DNA of 5,525 nucleotides from a bacterium. GTDB lineage: Bacteria > Verrucomicrobiota > Verrucomicrobiia > Limisphaerales > UBA11358. The notes beneath the pieces were generated by a model. It was given only the letters and a program-made list of their open reading frames with translations. It was not told where the DNA came from and made no database searches. Positions within the stretch are counted from its first letter, which is position 1; every line of letters begins with the position of its first letter. The stretch lies in the NCBI GenBank assembly GCA_021781185.1, contig JAJXXI010000372.1:1-5525 (forward strand), given 5' to 3'. Made by a program: the position numbers and the translations under genes. This document shows, in pieces, positions 1 through 5,525 of the stretch.

Positions 1-1273
1 TAAAGTTCCCCAAGTCCTCCGATGAAAAGTATTGCACCTCCGCATTGGTTCCGACGGCATTCCGCACGCCCTGTAGGGGAGTGATTTCATAGGCGGAACA
101 TTGCCACGAACTTCCGCCCAGTCCAGGCAAACAAAATCGCTGGTTCGCATTGGGTCCCACCACAACAATCTTATGCACCCGGGCGAGTTCGAGCGGAAGG
201 GTTTGCTTTTCGTTCTTAAGCAGGACCAAACTCTCTTCCGCAACGCGTTTCGACATTTCGAAATGCTCCCTGGTGTTGATCACGCCCCCGGAAGTCGGAG
301 AAATTCCTGAAAGCAGGCCAACCCGCGCCATAGTGCGAAGCACCCGGCGTGCTTTGTCATCTACGATTGCTTCGGGGACTTTTCCCTCCCTCACGGCATT
401 CAAAAGCGGCGTGCCAAATTTGGAGTCATTCGAATAAGGCATGGCAACGTCAAGTCCTGCAAAGGCCGCCTTCACGGTGGAACGCGTGCCCAGCCAGTCA
501 GTCAGAACCATGCCATCAAACCCCCATTTTTGTTTCAAGATGTCATGTAACAGGTATTTGCTGTCGCTGCAATAATCCCCATTCAAGCCATTCGCGGCAG
601 TCATCACGGCCCAAGCGCCACCTTCCTGCACTGCGGCTTTGAATCCGGGAAAATAGATTTCATTGAGAGTGCGGGCATCCACCATTGACATGTATTTGTT
701 ACGGTTGTCTTCGCGATTGTTGCACAAAAAGTGCTTCAGACAACAGGCGACATGCTGGCTTTGAACGCCTTTGACATACGCCACCGCAAGCTGGCTGTTC
801 AACCAGGGATCTTCTGTGTAATACTCAAAAAAACGTCCCCCCAGCGGATCGCGTTGGATATTCAAACCGGGGCCAAGCAACATACTAACGCCCAATGCCC
901 GCGTTTCCTCTCCCATGACTTCGGCGGCCTGCTCAATCAGCTTTGGATTCCAGGTGGCTCCAAAGGCCACGCCAACGGGAAAAGCCGTGGTAAGGCCTCC
1001 ATGTGGTCCGCTCGGTCCGTCTTCGCATCTCATTTTAGGAACGCCCAACCGGGGCACACCGCTAAAATCCATATTGCCCGCACCGACGCACATGGCCACT
1101 TTTTCCTTCAGCGTCATCTGATCAAGAATGTGCGCAACTTTCTTTTCAATCACCGGGTCGGTGGCCCGATTGGTATCCTGACCCGCTGGTTGAGCAACCA
1201 AAGCCAATGCGCGGGCAATAAAACACAACAGCAAGGCTGGAAGTTTTGAAAATCTCTTAATCGTTAATTGCAT
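1..1273 (-). CDS. Glycoside hydrolase family 3 beta-glycosidase, secreted, partial (C-terminus beyond window)
   Basis: An open frame of 424 codons runs off the left edge, so the stop is outside the window. GH3 enzymes are retaining exo-glycosidases (beta-glucosidase, beta-xylosidase and relatives) that release terminal sugars from beta-linked oligosaccharides. Residues 1 to ~30 form a signal peptide (basic KRFSK, then a Leu-rich core, cut near ALALVA). The GH3 N-terminal barrel follows: CEDGPSGPHGG (Asp85), NIQRDPLGGRFFEYY (Asp142, Arg147), TEDP (154-156), the Lys180-His181 pair in CLKHFLCNNRE, and the catalytic nucleophile Asp259 in GFDGMVLTDW. The GH3 C-terminal domain begins near residue 335 (MSKRVAEESLVLLKNE, then VVVGPNA). 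Family members are usually 700-870 aa, so about half is missing. ATG at 1273 was chosen because it sits just before the signal peptide; an in-frame ATG at 1294 adds seven residues, and neither has a strong Shine-Dalgarno. It lies 92 bp after the GH30 stop and is probably co-transcribed. The exact sugar specificity cannot be read from this half. Confidence 0.95.
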   Translation of the reverse strand, partial: MQLTIKRFSKLPALLLCFIARALALVAQPAGQDTNRATDPVIEKKVAHILDQMTLKEKVAMCVGAGNMDFSGVPRLGVPKMRCEDGPSGPHGGLTTAFPVGVAFGATWNPKLIEQAAEVMGEETRALGVSMLLGPGLNIQRDPLGGRFFEYYTEDPWLNSQLAVAYVKGVQSQHVACCLKHFLCNNREDNRNKYMSMVDARTLNEIYFPGFKAAVQEGGAWAVMTAANGLNGDYCSDSKYLLHDILKQKWGFDGMVLTDWLGTRSTVKAAFAGLDVAMPYSNDSKFGTPLLNAVREGKVPEAIVDDKARRVLRTMARVGLLSGISPTSGGVINTREHFEMSKRVAEESLVLLKNEKQTLPLELARVHKIVVVGPNANQRFCLPGLGGSSWQCSAYEITPLQGVRNAVGTNAEVQYFSSEDLGNF

Positions 1274-1365
1274 AAATCTGCGAACACCAATCATTACATG
1301 GGTATCCGTCCAGAGCGCTACGTCACGTTTCTGTTGTTCAGCGTGGCCAAGGCATTGGAATAAAA

Positions 1366-2817
1366 TCACAGGTCTCTCGCCTTAAAAAGATAAGTGGCAA
1401 TGGCGTGGTCCGGAAGCGCCACCGGAGTCGCAGTTTTCAGGCTTTTCAAGTTGAATTTTATGGGCTGATCATTGCGGTTCAGCACGACAACCGCAACCGT
1501 TCCATCGGGATTAGCACAGGCTGTGGCTTGAAGATCATTTTGTGATGAGGAGCAGAGAATCCGTTTGGCACCAGGCCGAATGAATCGGGAAAACTGTCCC
1601 ATGTAATAATACGAGCTTTGAAATAGCAGTTTGTCATGCTGGATATCGGCAATGATTGGCGCGCTGCAAAAATTATTCGCGTGATTGGGTCCGCCTCGCT
1701 TATCCAACACCAGATTCCAGTCCACCCAACCGACTGACCAGCGGTTCAGGTCGCTGATGATGGCCGATGCATAGCGTTCCCCCATGCCCCAATCACCAAT
1801 ATGCGGCCCCCCGTCCTGACAGGCTTCCGTCGCCAGCAACGGCTTCTGCGGCCACGCATCGTGATGCATCGTCATGTTTTGAAAGGCCCCGTCGGAATAC
1901 CAGTGATACGCTGTTCCCCAAACGTATTTGCTCGCGACCGGGTCGGAATACAGCACGTCGGCATATTCATCCATGTCATCGCGGTTATGATCCCAAGCCA
2001 TGATTTTTACGTTTTGCAGATGCGCCCGCTTGAGCGTCGGCCCGAGGTAATCCCGGATGAAATCACGCTCTTCCGTGGGCGAATAAAGGCAGTTGTCCCA
2101 AGGCGAGTTCGCCTCCGGTTCATTCTGCATGGTCAGACCCCAGATATGCACGCCCTGCTTTTTGTATTCCTGAATATAGCGGACAAAATATTCAGCCCAG
2201 GCTTGACGGTATTCTGGCTTCAGTTTCCCACCATGGTTCATCTGTCCGTTGGTCTTCATCCAGGCGGGCGGACTCCACGGCGTGGCGAACAGTTTGAACG
2301 GCTCCTTGCTGGCCGCCAGGGCGGCTTGGATCATCGGCAACAACGCCTTTTCATCCCGGGCAATGGAGAAATGCTTCAGCTCCGTGTCACCGGGCACTTC
2401 GTCATAGGCATAGTTGCTCAAGGAAAAATCACAACTGTTGATGTGCGTCCGGCAAAGTGTGTATCCAAGTCCGGTGACCGGATCAAAATACGCGTTGATG
2501 ACGGCTTGCCGGTTGCTCGGGCTCATTTTTTGCCAGGTAACGGCCGCCGCCTCGGTGAATGCGCCGCCAAAGCCAAGGATGCTTTGGAACTGACGGGAGG
2601 GATCAATAAAAACCGTTGCAATCGAACTGTCAGATATTTTGCCGACCCCACCGACAGGTTGTTCCGTCAAACGCGCATCGGTATCCCTCGCCGTCAAAAT
2701 TGTGCAGAAAGTATGTGGCTCAAGACCACCGAATCCGGCTGCCTGGCTTTCGGTCGCAAATAACGCCATTGGCAACCACATTGCAATGGAAACCAACGTA
2801 ACGAGAACGTGCTTCAT
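1366..2817 (-). CDS. Glycoside hydrolase family 30 enzyme (glucosylceramidase / beta-1,6-glucanase type), secreted
   Basis: Complete 483-aa protein. GH30 enzymes are retaining clan-A (beta/alpha)8-barrel hydrolases acting on beta-linked glucosides, beta-1,6-glucan or beta-xylosides. Residues 1-26 look like a signal peptide (MKHVLV, hydrophobic core, cut near ESQA/AGF). Landmarks in order: SILGFGGAFTEAAA (79-92), the THINSCDFSLSNYAYDE stretch (124-140), LFATPWSPPAWMKTNG (176-191), acid/base Glu233 in MQNEPEA, nucleophile Glu331 in LLATEACQDGG, WVDWNLVLDKRGGPNH (364-379), and a C-terminal beta-sandwich with FSRFIRPGAKRI (409-420) and GTVAVVVLNRND (439-450). This order closely follows human lysosomal glucocerebrosidase GBA1, and the length is normal. 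Both catalytic residues are present, so the enzyme should be active. Substrate is uncertain: subfamilies GH30_1 and GH30_3 are the main candidates. It starts 55 bp after the pseudopilin gene and is followed by GH3, a plausible polymer-to-monomer pair. The region before the ATG has only a weak GGGCGG-like ribosome site. Confidence 0.95.
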   Translation of the reverse strand: MKHVLVTLVSIAMWLPMALFATESQAAGFGGLEPHTFCTILTARDTDARLTEQPVGGVGKISDSSIATVFIDPSRQFQSILGFGGAFTEAAAVTWQKMSPSNRQAVINAYFDPVTGLGYTLCRTHINSCDFSLSNYAYDEVPGDTELKHFSIARDEKALLPMIQAALAASKEPFKLFATPWSPPAWMKTNGQMNHGGKLKPEYRQAWAEYFVRYIQEYKKQGVHIWGLTMQNEPEANSPWDNCLYSPTEERDFIRDYLGPTLKRAHLQNVKIMAWDHNRDDMDEYADVLYSDPVASKYVWGTAYHWYSDGAFQNMTMHHDAWPQKPLLATEACQDGGPHIGDWGMGERYASAIISDLNRWSVGWVDWNLVLDKRGGPNHANNFCSAPIIADIQHDKLLFQSSYYYMGQFSRFIRPGAKRILCSSSQNDLQATACANPDGTVAVVVLNRNDQPIKFNLKSLKTATPVALPDHAIATYLFKARDL

Positions 2818-2872
2818 AAATAAAACCGCCCGGAAAGTTGAGCAAATTCAATCACCGAAGATCGAACGATTC

Positions 2873-3724
2873 TCACCACGGGCCATACCCTTCAGCTGCA
2901 GGCACAAAATAATCTTCATTTACCTGGGTCCCTTTGCTTCCCAAACCGATGGCTCCACCGATTGTGATTGGATCTGTAAATCTGTTTTTCCAGGTAAATT
3001 TCAACCAAGAAACATGCCCGTCCTCATAAAGAAAATTGGCGCCGGTTGGAATTCCAGAGCGACCGCGATGGACGCCGGACTGAATCGAAACTCCGCCAAC
3101 AGTGGAAACCCATGAAGCGCTGGTGGTATAATTGCATTGCAAGCGATCAATCATTATGGGTGCCAGCCGATATTGTCCACCCAACTTTGGCCGGCCGGTC
3201 ATCCAAGCCGTTACCGGACCAGGGTAGTTGATAAATTCTCCACCGCCGGCGGCCATATCCCGTCCGGGCAGATAATTGTAACCGATGAGGTTCTGGACGC
3301 CAGTGGCCAATACAACCTGCCGATGCCACAGATCAGTTGGGCAATACATCACGGTATTCAAGGCCACAGTATTCCCTGAACTATTATTCTTGTATAAATA
3401 GGGCTGGTAAAACCAGGTATCAAAAGTGTCTGGCATGTAGGCCAAGTCCTTGGCCCCTGCCGCGTTGGGATTACTGGCGCTAAGATCTGGAAAGCGATTT
3501 TGATAATCCCCCGCATACATATTGACGGCAAGGCCCCACTGTTTGAGATTGCTGGCACATTGGGCCTTGTAAGCACTTTGTTTGGCCGCCGACAATGCCG
3601 GCAACAGCATCGCAGCCAGAATGGCAATGATGGCAATCACCACAAGGAGTTCTATCAATGTAAACGCATTCCTTTGTCGGACTCCCAGTGAACCCCCCGA
3701 ATCATCTGCTATTGGTTTGGTCAT
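2873..3724 (-). CDS. Type II secretion pseudopilin-like protein with prepilin N-terminus (DUF1559-like)
   Basis: 283-aa protein with a class III (type IV pilin-like) leader. Residues 1-20 form a short polar leader ending RQRNA; cleavage by prepilin peptidase is expected between Ala20 and Phe21. [20 protein letters not shown] then forms the membrane helix, with the usual Glu at mature position 5 (Glu25). The conserved follow-on [19 protein letters not shown] (56-74), the YCPTD motif (127-131) and the late [11 protein letters not shown] motif (230-240) match the large PVC-phylum (Planctomycetes/Verrucomicrobia) family annotated as prepilin-type N-terminal cleavage/methylation or DUF1559 proteins. 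The protein should be anchored in the inner membrane with a periplasmic or extracellular domain. Its role is not established. Many paralogues occur per genome, so it need not be part of a classical pilus. The start at 3724 overlaps the stop of the upstream 91-aa gene (TAATG) and has no Shine-Dalgarno, so coupled translation is likely. The frame is open upstream to an ATG at 3859, but that part lies over the small gene and does not look like a leader. Confidence 0.92.
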   Translation of the reverse strand: MTKPIADDSGGSLGVRQRNAFTLIELLVVIAIIAILAAMLLPALSAAKQSAYKAQCASNLKQWGLAVNMYAGDYQNRFPDLSASNPNAAGAKDLAYMPDTFDTWFYQPYLYKNNSSGNTVALNTVMYCPTDLWHRQVVLATGVQNLIGYNYLPGRDMAAGGGEFINYPGPVTAWMTGRPKLGGQYRLAPIMIDRLQCNYTTSASWVSTVGGVSIQSGVHRGRSGIPTGANFLYEDGHVSWLKFTWKNRFTDPITIGGAIGLGSKGTQVNEDYFVPAAEGYGPW

Positions 3725-3726
3725 TA
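3722..3726 (-). promoter_or_regulatory. TAATG stop/start overlap (translational coupling site)
   Basis: The TAA stop of the 91-aa gene (3726-3724) shares its last A with the ATG of the pseudopilin gene (3724-3722). No Shine-Dalgarno stands before this ATG; the upstream bases are A/T-rich (CCAAAACATAATA). Ribosomes ending the small gene probably restart here, which fixes the pseudopilin start and ties the output of the two genes together. Confidence 0.7.
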
Positions 3727-3999
3727 TATTATGTTTTGGACTATTTGTTGTTTTAGAGAATGAAGCGGCCACTTCCTTAACAAGTGACGGTTCAAAATTT
3801 CGGCATCTTGCGGTCTGGGGCAACAATTCAATGAAACCGAGTTGCCACTGACCACCCACCCTTCCGCGTCCTTCAACTCGCAGTTACCGGCGGATTTGAT
3901 TTTAAAATTTTCGGCTACATCTTGATGCGTGATGAAGGGTGAGAACACAATCACCCCATCCTCTCCATTGTATTCAATGATGATATATTTTGATTTCAT
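3724..3999 (-). CDS. Small conserved-type hypothetical protein, translationally coupled to pseudopilin
   Basis: 91-aa protein with no signal peptide or membrane segment, probably cytoplasmic. It starts [20 protein letters not shown] and continues with [15 protein letters not shown] (24-38), [12 protein letters not shown] (47-58) and [13 protein letters not shown] (61-73), ending in a basic, polar tail. The layout (N-terminal beta hairpin, a 'THxxVA' helix, a 'SAG' turn, a 'GxSxSL' strand, then 'RPxDAEIL') resembles small unnamed proteins I recall from Verrucomicrobia and Planctomycetes; this is memory, not a search. Function is unknown. Support for a real gene is the TAATG overlap with the pseudopilin start, the protein-like composition, and a gap upstream that ends in a hairpin. 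Only a weak GAGA stands before its ATG. It could serve the neighbouring pseudopilin as a chaperone or regulator, but nothing in the sequence shows this. Confidence 0.72.
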   Translation of the reverse strand: MKSKYIIIEYNGEDGVIVFSPFITHQDVAENFKIKSAGNCELKDAEGWVVSGNSVSLNCCPRPQDAEILNRHLLRKWPLHSLKQQIVQNII

Positions 4000-4096
4000 A
4001 AGGTTCTCAACGCGTTTGCAACAGTTGGCCTCAAGCCATCTTCAAAATTCCCATTCCCCGGTTGTTTGTTCACCAACACTTCACGGTTTGTTTGCC

Positions 4097-4136
4097 GGTC
4101 AACGTCCCGAGAACATGTGTCCTCGGGACGTTGATC
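4097..4136 (-). terminator. Perfect 13-bp stem-loop between genes, probable 3' end of the upstream transcript
   Basis: TCAACGTCCCGAG (4099-4111) and its exact complement CTCGGGACGTTGA (4122-4134) flank a 10-base loop (4112-4121). The G-C pair 4097/4136 could extend the stem past one mismatch or wobble. It lies about 22 bases beyond the stop of the repeat-protein ORF and about 100 bases before the 91-aa gene, where a terminator for the minus-strand transcript would be expected. In the minus-strand direction no T-run follows the stem, so it is not a textbook intrinsic terminator. It may act as an mRNA 3'-end stabiliser or a factor-assisted terminator. Confidence 0.55.
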
Positions 4137-4157
4137 ATATTTACTCAACCCCGCATC

Positions 4158-5525
4158 TCATGGCAGCCGTATCCGAAAGTAGCTGGCTGGAATGGTGCCA
4201 ATTGGAATGGAATTGGAGAACGAACCCGTGCCATCCAAAGTGCCGGTGCTGTTGGTTGTCCAGATGATCGGTGCAGCCAGATTAGTCGTAGTCAGCCAAG
4301 TGTAACTGCTGTTCGGAGTGCCCCCGGTGCCGGTCACAATCAGGTGGTCGCCTGACACCATTGACTTGCCCATAACCGGCGGTATCACCATCGCCGACGG
4401 CAAATTCGTGCCCTGCAATACGATTTCCGTATAACCCGACCAGCCGAAGTCCTGACTGCCTTGCGGGGTGAAGTCAAAGTGAATGGCAGCAACATTGGTG
4501 GCAAGCAGGGCCTGGCCCAAGGGAGGAGCAATATCCACACGAGTGGCCCATGTATTTGTGTTGCTGAAGCTTGGATCATAATACACGCTGGTCAACGGCA
4601 AGAACGTCGCGGGCGCAGACAAGGTCGAATAGCTGACATTATAGAATTGTCCGGCCCGGCCGTAATCTGGCCATCCCGTGTAAACCGCAATGTTCGTTAT
4701 GTTCCAACTGCCGTTGGTGCAAGTGTAGGTTAGGGACGTGCAGGCACCGCCTTGGTCGCCGCAGCTCGCAACATTAGTGCCGTTCACGTTAACCAAACCA
4801 TCGGTCAGGTTGGTAAAACTCCCTCCCGCCAGCGTGTCGGAACCCGCAGAACTGCTGGGTAATTGTCCGGCAATCAGGTTGGGCGTCACCACCCAATCTG
4901 GAGCCATATTTTGCTCGTTCGTTTGGGTGATGACCGGCTTTTGATCCGAATTCACCGAAACAAATCCATTCATCGTGATCTTTGCAACCCCACAATAGCC
5001 GTATTCCGGATAAGGGGTGGTGAAATCAAACATCACCGCCGATACGTTCGTAGCGAGTGATCCCATGGCCGGAATCAATTCTGTCCGCACCAACGACAAG
5101 CCGATTGGATTCACCGGGTTGTAATTGACAACCGTCAACGGCATGAAAACCGTCGGCTGTGCGACGGTTGAATAGGAGATCGTATAGGCTTGTTGATCCC
5201 GGTTACCATCCGACCATCCACCATAGACCGTGATATTCGTCAGATTATACCCGTTACCGGAAGTGGCTAGCGCATACACTACCGAATGACCGGCCCCGGG
5301 GCCGCAGGTCAGATAGTTCGGGCTGGTGGTGGTTGGATTTCCCTCTCTCATAATGCCGAGGCTGGTGCTGGTATCCGTCAAGATGCTCAAAAGCCGGTCA
5401 TGCGGTGTGTAACCGCATTGCTGCATGGCCTGCGCGGCGGGACGCCCCGCATAGCCCTTGTCCGCACACAAGTTCTGCCGCCGGCGGCGGCTGGTTTTGG
5501 GGCGCACGATCACAATGCTGTCCAA
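4158..5525 (-). CDS. Chimeric ORF: transposase fragment joined in frame to secreted two-repeat beta-sandwich protein (5' end beyond window)
   Basis: 455 codons are open to the right edge, so the true start is unknown; the TTG at 5525 is probably an internal codon. Codons 1 to ~42 are an IS5-type transposase remnant, described separately. From about residue 45 the character changes to a Thr/Asn/Ser/Gly-rich, beta-rich extracellular protein. It contains two related modules (about 46-188 and 238-373) sharing 'NxTNIxVYxGWxDxxR', 'YxxSYST', 'LATNVxAxxFDFT' and a Gly/Tyr-rich end. A separate C-terminal module follows (about 377-455) with VTGTGGTPNSSYTWLTTTNL and the terminal SYFRIRLP. The modules resemble discoidin/galactose-binding or Ig-like sandwiches of large Verrucomicrobia surface proteins, so glycan binding or surface attachment is plausible but unproven. 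No catalytic residues can be recognised. As it stands the gene has lost its own N-terminus and signal peptide, so it is probably a pseudogene or a join artefact unless the true 5' end supplies export. Confidence 0.8.
   Translation of the reverse strand: MDSIVIVRPKTSRRRRQNLCADKGYAGRPAAQAMQQCGYTPHDRLLSILTDTSTSLGIMREGNPTTTSPNYLTCGPGAGHSVVYALATSGNGYNLTNITVYGGWSDGNRDQQAYTISYSTVAQPTVFMPLTVVNYNPVNPIGLSLVRTELIPAMGSLATNVSAVMFDFTTPYPEYGYCGVAKITMNGFVSVNSDQKPVITQTNEQNMAPDWVVTPNLIAGQLPSSSAGSDTLAGGSFTNLTDGLVNVNGTNVASCGDQGGACTSLTYTCTNGSWNITNIAVYTGWPDYGRAGQFYNVSYSTLSAPATFLPLTSVYYDPSFSNTNTWATRVDIAPPLGQALLATNVAAIHFDFTPQGSQDFGWSGYTEIVLQGTNLPSAMVIPPVMGKSMVSGDHLIVTGTGGTPNSSYTWLTTTNLAAPIIWTTNSTGTLDGTGSFSNSIPIGTIPASYFRIRLP
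4161..4397 (-). other. C-terminal Ig-like/sorting-type domain of the secreted protein
   Basis: Residues ~377-455. The stretch runs through SGDHLIVTGTGGTPNSSYTW, LTTTNLAAPIIWTT, GTLDGTGSFSNSIPI and ends SYFRIRLP at the stop. I recall closely similar ends ('GTGGTPGxxYxxLTSTN...W...DxxGxFSFTN...QFYRLxLP') on many unrelated secreted proteins of Pedosphaera-like Verrucomicrobia, which suggests a shared surface-sorting or secretion tail. That role is inference; the motif order is seen directly. Confidence 0.6.
4407..4814 (-). repeat. Protein repeat module B of the secreted protein
   Basis: Residues ~238-373 of the chimeric ORF, the second copy of the module. Key strings are LTDGLVNVNG, CGDQGGACTSLTYTC, NITNIAVYTGWPDYGRAGQ, YNVSYST, FLPLTSVYYDP, LLATNVAAIHFDFT and GWSGYTEIVLQG. 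The pattern of alternating strands and the final 'GYxEIxLxG' strand fit a discoidin-like jelly-roll. A linker of about 50 residues (189-237, Gln/Asn/Ser-rich) separates it from module A. Confidence 0.75.
4962..5390 (-). repeat. Protein repeat module A of the secreted protein
   Basis: Residues ~46-188 of the chimeric ORF. Key strings are LTDTSTSLG, CGPGAGHSVVYAL, NLTNITVYGGWSDGNRD, YTISYST, FMPLTVVNYNP, SLATNVSAVMFDFT and YGYCGVAKITMNG. Each has a counterpart in the same order in module B. The similarity is at protein level only; the DNA has diverged, so this is an old duplication. The module start is close to the transposase junction, so a few residues may be missing. Confidence 0.75.
5400..5525 (-). 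mobile_element. Truncated IS5-family-like DDE transposase fragment
   Basis: About 42 codons match the middle of an IS5/IS4-type transposase: DSIVIVRPK, an Arg-rich TSRRRRQ, then NLCADKGYAGRPA and CGYTPH. In this superfamily the ADKGY block is the N3 motif, so Asp22 is the second catalytic Asp of the DDE triad. The usual continuation after GYTPH (an RxRGEE-type stretch and the YREK motif with the catalytic Glu) is absent; the frame instead passes into the secreted repeat protein. No terminal inverted repeat is visible at the junction, so this is not a clean insertion end. Hand-counted G+C is 82 of 125 bases for 5401-5525. The fragment cannot be active by itself. Family placement is from motif memory. 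Confidence 0.8.

Noticed and set aside
731..1249. Plus-strand open frame of 172 codons
   Set aside because: Antisense to the GH3 gene, whose minus-strand frame carries all expected family motifs; no protein family is recognisable on the plus strand.
1320..1328. ACGTCACGT motif in the gap between GH30 and GH3
   Set aside because: Too short to separate from chance, with no second copy and no promoter-like boxes at a sensible distance.
1801..2763. Long plus-strand open frame (320 codons) inside the GH30 gene
   Set aside because: It is fully antisense to a complete GH30 with both catalytic residues and its translation has no recognisable domain or natural composition; it is a shadow frame.
3725..3859. 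Upstream in-frame ATG at 3859 giving the pseudopilin 45 more residues
   Set aside because: The extension overlaps the 91-aa gene in another frame and would place a long non-leader sequence before the prepilin site; the 3724 start with the TAATG overlap fits better.
4000..4096. Possible promoter before the 91-aa gene
   Set aside because: A TTGAAG-like hexamer exists on the minus strand but no credible -10 element sits at the right spacing; I cannot support a promoter call, although one would be expected here if the hairpin ends the upstream transcript.
5477..5488. 12-bp perfect GC palindrome
   Set aside because: It falls in the Arg-rich codons of the transposase fragment (CGCCGGCGG type) and is explained by coding of repeated arginines.

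Overview
The window looks like a piece of a Verrucomicrobia-type chromosome, probably close to Pedosphaera/Limisphaerales. This is inferred from protein style, not from a marker gene. The clues are a DUF1559-like pseudopilin with the [20 protein letters not shown] signature, a secreted protein with repeats of the 'NLTNIxVYxGWxDxGR' type ending in 'SYFRIRLP', and secreted glycoside hydrolases beside them. Ribosome-binding sites are weak throughout.

All supported genes lie on the minus strand, so the reading order is from right to left. (1) 5525-4158 is an open-ended reading frame. Its first ~42 codons are a broken IS5-type DDE transposase, and the rest is the C-terminal part of a secreted two-repeat beta-sandwich protein. 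(2) 4157-4000 is a short intergenic region with a perfect 13-bp inverted repeat (4099-4134), probably the 3' end of the upstream transcript. (3) 3999-3724 encodes a 91-aa small protein whose TAA stop overlaps the next start as TAATG. (4) 3724-2873 encodes a 283-aa pseudopilin-like secreted protein. (5) 2817-1366 encodes a complete GH30 glycosidase of the glucocerebrosidase type, with signal peptide and both catalytic glutamates. (6) 1273-1 encodes the first 424 residues of a GH3 beta-glycosidase, with signal peptide and catalytic Asp259, cut off by the left edge of the window.

Genes 3 to 6 have short same-strand gaps (1-nt overlap, 55 bp, 92 bp) and could form one operon. The likely theme is breakdown of an external beta-linked glycan: GH30 attacks the polymer or glycoconjugate and GH3 releases terminal sugars, both exported. 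The pseudopilin and its coupled small partner may belong to the envelope or export apparatus. The substrate cannot be read from the sequence.

The plus strand holds no credible gene. No tRNA, rRNA, CRISPR array or complete insertion sequence is visible. I found no clearly new defence or mobile system. The points most worth a second look are the transposase/surface-protein chimera, the coupled small-protein/pseudopilin pair, and the unnamed C-terminal domain of the repeat protein.
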